Positions 20,513-32,537 are shown, counted from the first letter of the stretch. The stretch: DNA of 64,000 nt from Saccharina japonica (GCA_008828725.1 MEHQ01002099.1:663302-727301), one strand, 5' to 3'. A program made the numbers and translations. Notes: generated from the letters alone by a model not told the origin.

Positions 20513-21339
20513 TGCGGTGGAGGTGGTGGTAGTAGTCTGTGTTAGGGTTACCCCTGTTAGTACTGAAAGTATTTCTCCCTACACTAATTCCAAGTAGTTT
20601 GTGCCCCAAAAACACGGAAAAGGGTTAAGGTTAGACTGTGGTTGGGAACTGCCAGTCCGAACAGAAAAAAAGTGTCAGGAACAAAAATGTAGAATTGTTA
20701 ATAGTGGCCGGCGGGGGTGGTCGCTGGGACTGCCGAGCGGCCGTCTTGTCTGGATTCCTAGTCCTACGGGGTAGAGGTGGAAAGTTGGTGATATACGTTT
20801 GGCGTCTTGCCATGGGAATACATACTTGGTGACATTTAGACTTGAGCAACGAGATGGGATTGTTTTGTGAGCGTTGCGGATAGGTAGTAACATTTCGACT
20901 TGAGTAACGAGATGTGCCCCGGATGGGACTGATTTTGGGTGTTGGGAAGGGCGCCGAGTGCTCTTCCCCTTTCGCTCGGCAGATAGCTACTTACACTTAT
21001 ACAAAATCGAAACAGCGCCGGAACAAAAAACGCGCCGTGTACGTGGAACTTTTTATTTTTATTTATATAGTACGGTATACCTGGTACGTATGTGAATGGC
21101 GCAGCTGGCTGGTGGCGTGCGCTCGTTCTCTCGACGAGGCTCGGGTCGAAATCAATCAGCTTTTTTTTTTCCCCGAACGTGCCGAGGCCAAAAACACGCT
21201 TCGATTTGCGCATTTCCTGACCCCACCCCCTCCCTCTGCCCTCTCTATCAAGTAATCCGATGCTGTCATCCATATGCAAGAAAGTACGCACAAGGTGCCG
21301 AAGTCCGCCTCACATGCGGTTCTTAATACGGAGGACCAA

Positions 21340-21445
21340 TTGTAAATAGAACCAACTTTTGATAGTAAGAACAGGTAGATATATAGGTTTTTGTGTTTAT
21401 CGTAGGTTCTATTTACTAGTATTTACTATTGTGTCCCGTAATAGT
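21340..21445. mobile_element. Palindromic MITE (GTAAATAGGACC family), diverged copy
   Basis: TGTAAATAGAACC ... ATATATAGGTTTTTGTGTTT ... AGGTTCTATTTACTAGTATT and TGTCCCGTAATAG. Confidence 0.6.
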
Positions 21446-21499
21446 AGGATGCAGCAGCTCACCCTTTTCATGCGACTTGCCCAACACCTTACGGCGCTT

Positions 21500-21960
21500 C
21501 GCGCTTGGTGCAAGCGATACATAGCAATGTCTGCCTGGCCGGTGTGCTCCGTCTCGGCCTTGTAGGGATGCGATGGTCTACTGTATGCTCATACGACTGT
21601 GGCCATGCATGACAATAAAGCACACCCCCTCCCCCAACCCCAACCTTGGTGCAAGAAATGTCTGCCTGGTCGGTGAAAACCCGATGTGCTCCGTGCCGAC
21701 ATTGTAGGGATGCGAGGGTTTATGGTTTATGGCCATAGACTACGGCCATGCATGACAATGAGTACCCCTCCCCCCCCAACCCCGGTGCTCCATCTCGAAA
21801 GGGATGCGTGGTCAATGGTCAAATGACTAAGGCAAGCAACAAATAAGTACGCCCCCCCTGGTTGGTGAAAACCCAACGTGCTCCGTCCCGGCATTATAGG
21901 GATGCGAGGGTCTATGGTCATACGACTACGGCCGTGCACGACATTTCGTTGTATATACAA
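21500..21960 (+). repeat. GCGAGGGTCTATGG dispersed repeat, copy cluster 2
   Basis: Four modules in a row (21520-21620, 21655-21770, 21785-21855, 21862-21945), alternating between the two module types. Confidence 0.78.
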
Positions 21961-23184
21961 TATATACACCTATTATATCATATATCATGGGACTGTTCAG
22001 ATCGGTCTGTTTTTCGTGAGGTTTTGGGTGAGACAAGAGAGCTTCTCGGGTGTAACCCTATCGAGGCTACGTTAAAGGGGGGGCGTACTCATTAGCCGCG
22101 TGTCATGCATGGCCGTAGTCGTTTTTTTTTTTTTTTTTTTTTGCCCCCCATCTTAGTTATTATCTTCGCACTTCCTGTATGACCATAGACCCTCGCATCC
22201 CTACAATGTCGGGACGGAGCATGTCGGGTTTTCACCGACCAGGCAGACATTGCTAGCAAGGGGCATCGAGGGGGGGAGGAGGCGGCATGGTGAGCGGGGT
22301 GGGTGGGAGGTCGATCGTCATACACGAGTCATTACTGGCCTGGTGCACTTTCGTGACTCTGGCACTACTGCGCATCTGCTCGACCCCGCCCATGACACCC
22401 AGAGCGGAACTTTTGCCACACTGTGACCCCCTTGAGATGATTGAGCTCTGCACACTTGCGCGCATGGGGCTGACTGGTTCGCTTTCTTCATGCGCTGCGT
22501 CGCGAACTTCGAGAGAGCCGTACCTTAGTACGTGAGGTAACCGGTAGTGGCAGAGGCAAGGGCCAGCCCTTATTACAGATAGCGCTATTAATAGTATCAA
22601 GCTGTCGCTAGAAAACTCGAGCAGCACCTATTAATAGTACCTGTCGTCGTCCACCTGCGCGCATTGGTGTGATTTCGTGTTTGGTTTGTCTTGATTGGTC
22701 GAACAAAACAATCTTCGGTCTTCGCTTCGGTCTCCGTTTCTTTCTTTTGGGGACGGTACCGGCGGACGGCGGACGCTCCAGGAAACTCGAAAGTGGTCCC
22801 AATGCTGTTGGCGCCGGCAAAATTAAAAACTCGTGTTCGCTCGTCATTCTACTCTCCGTGTTTTTGTTTTTCTGTCTTTTTCGTCCTCCCGCGGGTTGGT
22901 AAAAATGAAAACATGCAGTTTAAGCTCATCAAAATGAAGTTCGTATTGATTCCGTGCGTGTGTTTTCAAATCGCATGCAACACCTCAAAAAAAGGATGCA
23001 CGGCTTCTGCTTAACGGCGGCAACACGTACACCTCCCGACCCGACCCCCTTATGTACGCGTGTCCGGAAACCGCCGAGCACCGCCGCTGCTGTTCTTCGC
23101 CCCCCTCTCCACACTCAATACTAACATCCGGCACTCCTGCTTATGGATCATACGCCCCTCTTGCCCCCCCCCCTTGACCGTTCC

Positions 23185-23365
23185 GTCTCGAAAGGGATGC
23201 GTGGTCAATGGTCAAATGACTAAGGCAAGCAACAAATAAGTACGCCCCCCCTTGAGGCATGGTTGGTGAAAACCCAACGTGCTCTGTCCTGGCATTGTAG
23301 GGATGCGAGGGTCTATGGTCATACGACTACGGCCGTGCACGATAAGAGTACACCCCCCCCCCCTC
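23185..23365 (+). repeat. GCGAGGGTCTATGG dispersed repeat, copy 3
   Basis: CTCGAAAGGGATGCGTGGTC module, then the AACCCAACGTGCTC..GCATTGTAGGGATGC module, ending in a C run. Confidence 0.78.
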
Positions 23366-26204
23366 CCCCTTGAGGCATGTGCCGGGAGAACGTACACACC
23401 CCATCCAAAGCAGACCTACAGTGTATCGAACCAATCGTCTTGATAAACATTTTTGGCAAGCGGGGAAGAAAAAGCGTAGAAAAAAAACAGGAGCAGCTGC
23501 GCGGGCGTCCACTCCTATACGGAAGTTATTATATCTATCTAGAACTAGAACCGTTACGGCCAGAAGCTAGCCCCATTCACAAACTGACAGAAGAGCGGGT
23601 TCGTATCTTGAGGAGTGTAATCCCACGAACCCGCGCCGCAGGAGGGAACCCTGTTACTTCATACCCAACTGTCAGTCAACTTGTGCTCGGGCGTACTCGT
23701 AAGTAATATTGTACGAAAAAAAAAAAAAAGAAAGATTATACGTAGTTACGTACGCGAGTGAGCGATAGCGCGAGTGAGTGTGCTTTGATAGGGTGCACTG
23801 GTCTCCGCTGTAGATCTTGCAGAGCGCGAATGCCATCACTTTCTACTTCGATTTCACGTTGCTCTAGGTATCCATTTAGGGGCCGTGTTGAACACCCATC
23901 ATACGGGTTGACGCTTCTGTTCTAGGGTATACATCGCTGGTATTTACACCACGATTTGTTTTCTTCTTTGACTTTGCTTACACCAAGTAATACTGTCTAG
24001 GATTCATATGAGTACGTACGCACGCCTATACTGCACGATGGACACGCGTCTCAGCTTTATCAATTGTCTCTTCAACTATCCAATGTTGATTGCTTGACAA
24101 ATGAACATACAGTAGGTCATTGCTAATTTTTTCTCGGTACACACCCACAGGCTTTCTTTGTTTCTGCAAGAATACGTACAATTTCCGTAGCTCTATTATT
24201 GTAGCATTCAATTGAGGGGGCGGGTTGCAAGTACAGCATATAACTTTCTACTCTTTTCATTGTAGGTTGTGACTCAGTGGTCATGCACTATGACTCAGTG
24301 GTCATGCACAACCACGCTTAGTTTTTCTGACATGAGTACAACCATATTGCCACCGTCATCACACGGGGCTGAATATGTAGTAAACTTTGTGTTTACTGTT
24401 TTCCATATTGTCGCTGCATTCGCGCAGGACTGACTATGTTGTACCATTCTTTCATTATTCACTCGTTCATTTTGATTTTTGAGTATCAGGTTTCTACACC
24501 GTAAGCGTTACTCTAGCTACTGACTTTCACCACGGGGGGCGTGTTAGCATATGGACGTCGAGATCCATGCGTATCTATTGTGATGTGCAGTCACTACGCA
24601 CTGACACGAGTATATTAGTATCTTAGTCTAGATATTCGGGTAATTGCAATATGCGGGTAGATTACGAGATTGTCTTACTCGTAGTGCGCCGCATTGTATG
24701 TCCAAAGCATCTTAATCAGGAACGATGCTGAGAACGTTGCTAGAACGTTACTATAACGTTGTAGGGAACATTTCAAGGGACGGTACACACTATGGTAGAA
24801 TTTAACTGTCCGTAGCATTGGCATTGTACCGAGATGACCAGGTGCAGGCATCCCCCACCTCCACCACTCTACTCCTCTACTCCTCTTCTACTTTTCTCTC
24901 CTCTTCTCTTCACTTTTTCCTTTTCCATTGATATCCCTGAGGTCAATATTCTTTCCAATATGGCCAAATAAGCGCCTTTTCAAATATGACGTTTCTTCTT
25001 CGTCTCAAGTGATCTTCACAGACACTTCGGTGCCACCTTTGCCATTTCTCTCCACAGAGACACAGCCTCGACACACGCGTCATTCTTTCAGCACCCAGCT
25101 TCCCTCCATGGCCGCCACGACGGATGAGACACGCCTTTACTCCAGTTGCGTACTGCTGTGGTGTTGTACAGGAGCAGTAACGCGACTACCAACTTGTCCG
25201 CTAGTATAAGGGCCGTTTGGTATCGATATTAATATTATCACGACCCTTACATTTACGGACAAAGTGGTGTAAGCTACTATTAATAGTATATTAGCTGGTA
25301 CGTGGTATGCACACAACACGGCGGACGCACACCGCTTTCCTCTTGGTCCGCTTCTATTCACCTTGCACAGGACACACACCTATTACCTGCACTGTACTGG
25401 CATGGCGTGTTATTCTGTAATCGTGCCTTGGACTACAGCAGCAGCTGTCTGTTTTTGATAGCTACCATCACAGCTGCTGTACAATACTGACTTGTGTATA
25501 TATTGCCGTGTAATGCTGCTGTACGAGCAGAGAGTACAGCTCTGTAATCCCGCGAGGCACCTCTTTGTTCCATCGCTCATGCGCTAATACGTACTGCTGC
25601 CGTGTAGTCGTACCGGTATTGAACCTACGCAGCAGTCTAGCCATCACGTATAGTTGGTATTGGATACCTCACAGGCCATCACTATCCCGGTGCCCAATAC
25701 TACGTACAGGGGCAGTTTGTCGGCACCGGTTTTTCGCCATGTTGTTGAGTTTCATGTACTGCCTGTACAGTAGTTTAAATTAACGATTGGCTGCTGTTTG
25801 AGACCATGTGAAGAGTAATGCGGAAGGGTGGTGGTACTGGCGGTATTACTGCTGGCGCTGATGATGTATCACCTCCTGGCCGCCCCTCTCTTTGCAATGA
25901 CGCCTGTCTATCGCTCTATTTGTGGTGCAATATCAGGTGGCATGCTGACACCAGGGAAAGTAGCCACACATGGTGGTGGGTAAAAAGTAAAAAGTATAAA
26001 CGGCCTGAGCTTGACGTGAGGATACCTTGCTGAGGACGAGGGAGGTGGAGCGAGCACGTTGGGTATTATCACGAATGGCGGAGGCGAGCAAGAGCGTATC
26101 GGCGTGGGCGAGAACGCCGGCGTTCTCATTAAACAAGCTAGGGAGGCAATACCAATTCAGGTGAGCAATACTGGCATTACGCACGTCGCCGCTTTTGGGT
26201 ACGT

Positions 26205-26510
26205 TACATCAAGGTCTTTCTCCCTCCCTAGTCGTAACTCAGATCCGGGGTCACAAAGTAGGCTCCTCTCCCTCCTCCCCCACTTCGGTTCTTGCCTTGA
26301 TTTTTATCGCGCAGAGGGTTCAGCCTTCCCAACGCTCGTCGATTTTCATCGAATTTTGCTAACTCACGCTGTCGCGCTTTCCGCTAGTCAAGATTTTTTT
26401 TTTGCGAGAAAAAGTCCCTACGAGCATGCACTCGGGGGGGCTCGAACACGCGACCTTGACGCTGACAGGCTTCGTGGTTACCTGTTAGCCCACCGGGGCG
26501 ATACGTCACT
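26205..26510 (-). mobile_element. tRNA-derived SINE, copy 2
   Basis: Reversed. The head (complement of 26430-26505) has GGGCTAACAGGTAACCACGA and a GTGTTCGAGCCCCCC B box; the body has the CTCAGATCCGGGGTCACAAA and TTTATCGCG blocks. Confidence 0.8.
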
Positions 26511-26534
26511 AGTGCGGCACAAATGCGCACCTCG

Positions 26535-26845
26535 CATTGGATCATGATCTGAATCATATGGATAATCGATTCCCACTTGATCTAGATCTTGCAGGGTAGA
26601 TATGTTTCTGACCTGTATGATCTGTATGATCTGTATGATCTAGCTCATGTGGCCGGGTGGGACCCGCATAACCTGCATTATCTACAGTGCTGCTGTAGGA
26701 CATACATGTTCCCTGGGTTGGATCTGTACTATAGACAGACCCTGCACAACATCTCATAACGGCAGGTTATGATCTAGATGATCTATCTGTAGATCATCTA
26801 TCTGTAGATGATCTATCTGTAGATGATCTATCTGTCCGACGTGAT
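26535..26845 (+). repeat. TGATCTGTA composite element, copy
   Basis: Same order of array, core (GCTCATGTGGCCGGGTGGGA, CATGTTCCCTGGGTTGGATC, CATCTCATAACGGCAGGT) and TAGATGATCTATCTG units as at 10376. Confidence 0.85.
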
Positions 26846-27637
26846 GAACGGTGTCGGTATCGGTCTGCATCGGATCGCATTTTTTCGGGCTGCATTCGCA
26901 TTCGCACGATTTTGCATGCACAACGGTAACACCTGCAGTTTGTTCAACATCAACCCCCCCCCTTGGTATTATACCGCTGTTTTAAAACCTTTCGTTTCTG
27001 CAGAGACATAATATATGTACTGCTTGTGTTCATCGTGGGGAAGTTGTTCAGCATCAACACCCCTGGTTTGTTACTTACAGTAATTATGTTCGGGTTGCCA
27101 GTTCCCAACCCTAACCTAACCTTGACCCTTTTCCACGTTTTTGGGGCACAAACTACTTGGAATTAGTGTAGGGAGCAATATTTTCAGTACTTACAGGGTT
27201 ATAACCCTAACACCGACCACGTCCACCACCACTACCACCACGATCGCCACACACGCACGCATTTAAGGTAACGTATAGGGAGCAGCAGAGCAACGCACGC
27301 GCATATCGTTGGCTAATCGCCACACAAGCACGCATTAAGGCAAGAGACAACACCTACATAGGGAGCAGCAGAGCAACGCGCATATCGTTGGCTCTGCTCT
27401 ACAGTTTATTCAGCGACATCGCGCCTGGTGACGTTACATTATAAAACCTATCTGTAGTGCAAAGGGTACCCCACACTAATTCCAAGTATAATTTGTCCCA
27501 CACTAATTCCAAGTATAATGTGTCCCACACTAATTCCAAGTATAATGTGTCCCGCAAAACGTGAGCGCAGTTCGAATGTGCTGCGTAAACGTGCCAGGGA
27601 ACGAATTTGGATGAGACCGAACCCTGTACGTACAGTA

Positions 27638-27802
27638 CCGGCCCGCTCATAAGAAACCAGAAATCGGGCTTGGGCTGACTTTCTTATTTGAGAAAGTGGT
27701 GTGTCCCACACTAACTTCAGTATAATAGCTGTCGACTTTCTTATTTCCCCCGTAATGTTTAGGCTGATTTTCTTGTGGGGCACTTTCTTATGAGAGGGCC
27801 GG
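27638..27802. mobile_element. 165-bp MITE with CCGGCCC ends, copy 2
   Basis: Same 165-bp body as 7879-8043 with a handful of substitutions. TA dinucleotides flank both ends (27636-27637 and 27803-27804), consistent with a Tc1/mariner-type TA duplication. Confidence 0.87.
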
Positions 27803-28699
27803 TAGTGTAGTACTGCTTGATGTGAAAAATTAAAAAAAAAAAAAGTCGTAGCATCTCCGTACCATGCGCAGCAAGGCGGTTGAAATACTTCGGGGATCAA
27901 AATAATCTCTCACTGAAGGGATCCAGCGTTTAGCCGTACGTACTGATGAGGTTTGAGTCTCGCTACGAACCGCGATCGAGCTGCACTGGAGTATGGAAGG
28001 GCACCCGTACATCACACCCCGTACTTGAGTACCACCACTACAGCGTGATAACCAGGCGGGAGAGGAGGCAGGCAGTGTGAGCGCCGACTGCCCTCAAGGC
28101 AAATCAGGCGCCTATTGTATCCCCGCATTCGAATGCCTCCATGGATCGGCGAAACGCAACAAACACGGTTCAAAATAATGTGGAAACAAATCCGACAAAA
28201 ACCCCCAACTATTAATAGGTTATAAGGGCACCGACGGGGGCCCCTTAAGGTCTCCACACGCCACCGATTGTGTGCAAACCCGAGCGAATGCTGGTGTCAA
28301 TTTGTCCTCGATTTATTACTGGAATCCAACAATCAGAAATTGAACAAAGTCAAGCATACGCATCACAATCACATTGCGCGTTAGCTTCGCGACCAAAACC
28401 TAGCCCCCCAGGAAATTGGGACGTCCCCCAGACAGCCGAGCTCCAACCCCACGGCTACAGAAAAAAAAATGAATGCCAGGGTAGCACGCAGCGCCAAGCG
28501 CGGGGTGTCGGGGGTGGCTCGAGCCGTCCTTTTTTGTTGTTGTCTCGACACACCATTCAGCCCTGTCGGCACACCACCCAAGCCCTGTCCCGAACCCTTC
28601 TGCACCTGTGCTCCGCGAACTTCCGTCGAACCGCAGTGGTCTCACGAACATCCTTGCCCCCCTCCCCCACACCCCACACCCCTCCTTTTGCACCAGGCT

Positions 28700-29175
28700 G
28701 CACCTGCACTTTGCTGGGGGTGAGGGTTGGTTGTGTCAAGAGTTGGTTGAACCAGGGGTTGGTTTCGTCAGGGTCAGGACTGTTGTTGAGGTAGGTTGTG
28801 GTTGGGGCCAGTTGGGTCAGAGTTGGGTCTGGGTTGCTTGATTAGAGTTGGTTGAGTCCGGGTTGGATCAGGGATGGGTTGGTTTTTATGTCGTTGGGGT
28901 AGGATTGGCTAGGTCAGGGTTAGTTGGGGCTTGGTTCGTCGGATCAGGGTTGGTTTGTTCAGGGTTACGTCGGTCGGGTCAGAGTTGGATGGGTTTACCG
29001 ATTTGACCACCTCAAAAACGTGTGTGCAACTCTAAATGGGCTGTAAGGTTGGACTAGGGTTGGGCTTCGCTCGGGTCTGGGTTGGTGTGGCCACGGTTAG
29101 ATGGGTCACGGTTGTTTTTGTTGCGAGTGGGTATGGCCAGGGTTGGGGTTTGAGGTTGGGTGGATCAGTGCTGTT
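28700..29175 (+). repeat. GGGTTGG-type degenerate tandem repeat
   Basis: Serial GGTTGGTT, GGGTCAGGGTT and AGAGTTGGGT motifs, G-rich on the plus strand, weakly telomere-like but irregular. Confidence 0.75.
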
Positions 29176-29463
29176 TAGGTTTGCAGGTGGCGAATCCCTC
29201 GCCACGCTCTACCGGTCACAATAGAGGAACCCACCTTCCCCCTTTTTTGCGCCTTCTAGTGATGATCGCCGTTAATCTAACTCACGCGTACGTATGATAT
29301 CATTTGTCTAAAGGGGTTAGCAGTGTAGAATCTTCTACTTGAAACACTCCTGCGTATATATATACGTATATGCGTATATATATATATGTCCGCTCACACT
29401 ACCCCCTCCCCCTCCCCCCCCCGCCTCCTTTGTGTTGTTGCCCTCCTCGTACGTGTGGTGCAG

Positions 29464-29637
29464 CGTCAAAGGCGCGCGGGTTTCGAGGGAAAGAAGCAGG
29501 ACTTCATCAACAAGGAGAGACCTAGGGGGGGGGCAGAAGGAGGCAGGGGACGCGGCCGGTGGCGGCGAAGGCCGCGGAGGGGGCGGGAGAGGAAGAGGAC
29601 AGACGGCGGAGGCGGTGGTAGGGATGGAGGCGGGTAA
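29464..29637 (+). CDS. SURF6: Probable SURF6 C-terminal exon, on the opposite strand to exons 1-5
   Basis: A long pyrimidine tract (29398-29455) leads to acceptor gtggtgcag|cgtcaaagg. The frame then reads RQRRAGFEGKKQDFINKERP and continues as a Gly/Arg-rich tail to TAA at 29635-29637. The (R/K)-x-(A/P)-G-F-E-G-(R/K)-K-x-x-F-(I/L)-N ending is how plant-type SURF6 proteins finish (recalled pattern). Exons 1-5 lie 5-11 kb away on the minus strand, so this exon is inverted relative to them, or belongs to another copy. The ~100-residue block that should come before it was not found on either strand. Confidence 0.5.
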   Translation, partial: RQRRAGFEGKKQDFINKERPRGGAEGGRGRGRWRRRPRRGRERKRTDGGGGGRDGGG

Positions 29638-30054
29638 GGGATGGGGGGGTCGGGTCGCGGTGGTGGTGGCGGTCGCGGCGGGGGCGAGAGCGGCGGGTAG
29701 AGGGGGGGGCAGGGGCGAGGGTAAAAAGTTCCTCTGGTGTGTCGGCTTCTGCATGAGCCTTACAACCCGCCACATCTCTGTTTCTTGGCCATTATGCCGG
29801 CCTTTCCCATACAAAGCCGTGACGCTGGCTAGGGCGAAGCCTGAAAGGCTCAGGTGTAGTGACAGGACAGGCGGTGGGAACCCTAACCCATCCTTTGACG
29901 CACGAATGAATAGAGTTGGGCGTGGTGTTGTGAGTTGCGACACTCTGCGTGTACTAGCCACAAGCGCTACGCCAGCGTCCGGAGTGTCTGGGTGCCGGTC
30001 TCGCACAAGAGACGGAACGAACACATGCAGGCAGGTAGACAGGGTGCAGGCATG
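29638..30054. other. Sequence after the displaced SURF6 exon
   Basis: G-rich tail then mixed sequence to a single N at 30055; could be 3' untranslated sequence of the exon at 29464. No gene seen. Confidence 0.4.
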
Positions 30055-30160
30055 NCTAGTATTTACTATGCTCCCCCGTAAAAGTTAAATAGGACCAAAT
30101 ATCGTTAGTAAAAATAGGGAAATATATAGGTTTTTGCGTCTACCGTAGGTCCTATTTACT
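30055..30160. mobile_element. Palindromic MITE (GTAAATAGGACC family), rearranged copy
   Basis: CTAGTATTTACTATGCTCCC then TAAATAGGACCAAATATCGT and a closing TAGGTCCTATTTACT. One N lies at 30055. Confidence 0.65.
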
Positions 30161-30162
30161 TC

Positions 30163-30498
30163 TTCTTTTTTTTTCCCATCCCATTCATTATCTTCGCACT
30201 TCGGTCTTTCTCCCTCCCTATAATAGTCGTAACTCAGATCCGGGGTCACAAAGTAGGCTACCTCCCCCTCCTCCCCCACTACGGTTCTTGCCTTGGTTTT
30301 TATCGCGAGAAGATTTCNAGCACTTTCTTCCCTCGTCAACTTTCGTCTGAATTTTGCTTACACCACGCTATAATATGCGCTCTCGACAGTCGGTGTCATT
30401 TGAGAATAAAAACCTCCATGGGGAGAATCGAACCCTCGACATCCGAACCTAACAGGCTTCGTGGCTACCAGTTAGACACCGGGGCGACCGGCTCTGTC
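30163..30498 (-). mobile_element. tRNA-derived SINE, copy 3 (in duplicated SURF6 block)
   Basis: Reversed; begins with T-run CCCATCCCATTCATTATCTT and ends ACCGGGGCGACCGGCTCTG. Contains TATAATAG at the position of the CTAG in other copies. One N at 30318. Confidence 0.85.
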
Positions 30499-30945
30499 CC
30501 GAAATATAAGAACCATTTGGACTACATATTAATATACAAACGTCGCTTAAAATTAGGTACATATTGGCATCAAATAGAGTGCTTGGTCGGCGTTTGAGTG
30601 GTTCCTACTAACTAACCGACACTCATGGAACGATTCAACAAAACGCAACACAGCAGTACATAACACACACCGACCCTGCCAACCCAACCCAACCCCCCCC
30701 CCCCAAAAAAAAGGATGGGAGTCTGCATGCCAGCATCGAGCTGTGCCACGTAGATGTCTATTTTATTGCTATTTTTTGGGCGATCATCACTCGTGTCCTA
30801 ATGTCCCGGTTTTAATCGGCTGCCGGAACGCCATGTCAAACGCCCAACCCAACCCAACCCAACTCAACCCAACCCGACCCAACCCAACACGCCCGTGCCC
30901 CAAGCGGTGCCGGCGCTCCGTGCTTGGCCCCCACCGCAGACGTAC

Positions 30946-31079
30946 CTCGATGTCTCCCACGTCCTCCACGGAAGGTAGAGGGGGAAGCTGAGGCTCCGCG
31001 ACAGGCGCGCGGTCCCCCTTAGCGGCCTTAGCACCCTTGTCCTTCTTCGAAGGGGCGGCTTCGTTGGACTCGCCCGTAC
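30946..31079 (-). pseudogene. SURF6: Duplicate of SURF6 exon 5 with splice sites intact
   Basis: Same 134-nt exon, acceptor (tgcggcag|gtacgg) and donor (gag|gtacgt) as 34432-34565. It lies downstream of the duplicate exon 4 in gene order, so the pair 4'-5' repeats 4-5 in the same orientation. Confidence 0.8.
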
Positions 31080-31204
31080 CTGCCGCACAAGAAGTGTCAA
31101 ATGTGTCGGGAGAGGGCAGTTTAGGCTATTAATAGGCCTGTCACGGACGGCGGTCTGGACTTGCTATTAATAGACTACTGTAGGGGGTGTATACAGCAGG
31201 AAAT

Positions 31205-31476
31205 GGTCCCTCTATGGTGCCGGTTGCCCGCTATAGTGCCTGTGGAATCGCTAAATGGTCCCTCTAAATATAGTGCCGGTTGCCCGCTATAGTGCCTGTG
31301 GAATCGCTAAATGGTCCCTCTATACTCGTAGTGCCGGCTGCCCGCTCTATATAGTGCTTGTGGAATCGCTTGGCACAGATGGGAGTATAACCAGTGTGGC
31401 AGTGCGCGGAGTAGTGCCGGCTGCCGCTGTAGTGCGGGTATTGTTGGCTGGCGCATTCAGGCACTATAGAGGGACC
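31205..31476. mobile_element. GGTCCCTCTATAGTGCC element with internal tandem repeats
   Basis: Starts GGTCCCTCTATGGTGCCGG and ends GGCACTATAGAGGGACC, an inverted pair. Inside, a 52-56-bp unit (GGTCCCTCTA..GTGCCGGTTG..GTGGAATCGCTAAAT) is repeated three times. Confidence 0.75.
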
Positions 31477-31545
31477 GTTACTGCAATTGTTTCTGAGGTT
31501 GTGATACTCACTTGAAGAGCTTTATACCCAAAATCAGATTTTCAG

Positions 31546-31642
31546 ATATACTTTACCTTTTCAGAACTGAAAAAACTTATCCCACACTAATTCCAAGTGT
31601 TTTGTCCCCAAAAACGTGGGACCAGTTCGTAAGGGGTTAATT
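31546..31642. mobile_element. ~85-bp TTAA-ended MITE, copy in duplicated SURF6 block
   Basis: CAGAACTGAAAAAACTTATC, CCACACTAATTCCAAGTG, then GGGACCAGTTCGTAAGGGGTTAA. Not present in the equivalent place of the second duplication copy, so it probably inserted after the duplication. Confidence 0.65.
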
Positions 31643-32307
31643 GTTGACGAGATGAACAATCCCGTGGCCTACCGGTATATATTAATATAGTATATTAATA
31701 CCAGTATAGTATATTACTAGGTATATCAACAAATCGTATTGGTAAGCACCAACTGTATGCCAACGATGGGTCATGTCTTATTGGGTAGTTCCTCGGTTGT
31801 GTGTGTTAGTTAGTAATAGTTGGTAATAGTCAGTAACAGTTGGTAATAGTCAGTCGCAACCCACGTTTGGCCAACTGTTACAGTACTCCTATGATATTGC
31901 AGCACGCCTTCATACCTCGTCTATACTACAATAAATATTTTTAGTGTTGCGGACGACAATGTAGGCTACAACATGCTACGTACGGGTAGTTTTTAATGTC
32001 GCGGACACGGTGGTCTAAAGTCATACCCTGGTACACCACAGTAGTTTTAGTGTGACGGACGGCTGTCTAGACTTAACACGCTATTCTTAGTGTTGGAATT
32101 CCCGAAGGTGTGTGCGTGCGTTAACGGCGTTGACCAAAACTACCAGCATCCTGAGCATATTTGCACAAAAGATCCGTCCATACTCGAGACCAAGCGGCAC
32201 CGGAGCGGAGCGAAGCAGCGGAGAACGATTTTCGTTTTTCTTTTCTTGCGATGGAGGCAGGATAGGGGAGAATAACGCCGAGGTGGGGTACCGTATACAA
32301 AACCCAC

Positions 32308-32497
32308 CTTCCCCGTTCGCCTTGGCTTTGGCTGCCGTGGCGGCGATGGCCCCCTCCCTCCCCTTCTTCTTCGCCTTGATCCCCTTGCGCTTGTTGTCGC
32401 GTTTGGTGGCGTGCTGGGCGCTCCTCTTCTGCGCGGTCTTGGCTCTCCGGCTGCCCTCGGCGGCCGTGCGCTTCTCCTGGAAGTCTTTGATGCGCTC
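32308..32497 (-). pseudogene. SURF6: Duplicate of SURF6 exon 4 with splice sites intact
   Basis: Same length (190 nt) and the same flanking acceptor and donor as 35427-35616, with very few differences (for example Ala to Thr in ...HATKRD context, ..SAQHA.. for ..SALHA..). It is open throughout, so it could still be spliced; I call it a duplicate exon rather than a separate gene. Confidence 0.8.
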
Positions 32498-32513
32498 CTG
32501 ACAAAATAGCAAC

Positions 32514-32537
32514 GTGGAGGACGTGGGAGACATCGAG
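32514..32537 (+). pseudogene. Truncated inverted copy of SURF6 exon 5 end
   Basis: On the plus strand the bases encode VEDVGDIE followed by the same gtacgt donor. The copy is cut inside the exon exactly at the breakpoint with the neighbouring duplicate exon 4 block. Confidence 0.75.

Larger units (their letters stand above)
20239..29463. other. 9-kb region without a recognised gene
   Basis: Holds the 11-bp minisatellite, MITE copies (20563, 21340, 27130, 27638), repeat clusters (21500, 22140, 23185), a SINE (26205), a composite element (26535) and a GTTGGGTCAG-rich tract (28700-29170). 22250-25200, 25200-25800 and 27830-28700 show no exon I can support. The TBC gene's 3' end may lie here. 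Confidence 0.55.
30163..32507 (-). repeat. Segmental duplication, unit 1 (SINE + SURF6 exons 5' and 4')
   Basis: Matches 33657-35630 in the same orientation: SINE, a (CCCAAC)n tract, exon 5 copy, GGTCCCTCTATAGTG element, and exon 4 copy. The middle (31500-32120) is not shared, and includes a TTAA MITE and sequence I do not recognise. Confidence 0.85.

Noticed and set aside
22253-22627. 124-codon minus-strand frame
   Set aside because: Part lies in C-rich dispersed repeat. The rest matches no family I know and shows no splice support.
23454-23500. FGKRGRKSVEKKQEQLRG considered as the missing SURF6 middle exon
   Set aside because: Short, no convincing acceptor or donor, and the rest of the frame does not continue the SURF6 domain.
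24026-25500. Small frames such as 61 codons at 24026-24211 (minus) and 93 codons at 24928-25209 (plus)
   Set aside because: Random-looking composition in AT-richer sequence; no motif or paired splice sites.
28270-28794. 174-codon plus-strand frame and its reverse partners
   Set aside because: Cys/Pro/His-rich without a conserved pattern; adjacent to GGGTTGG tandem repeat.
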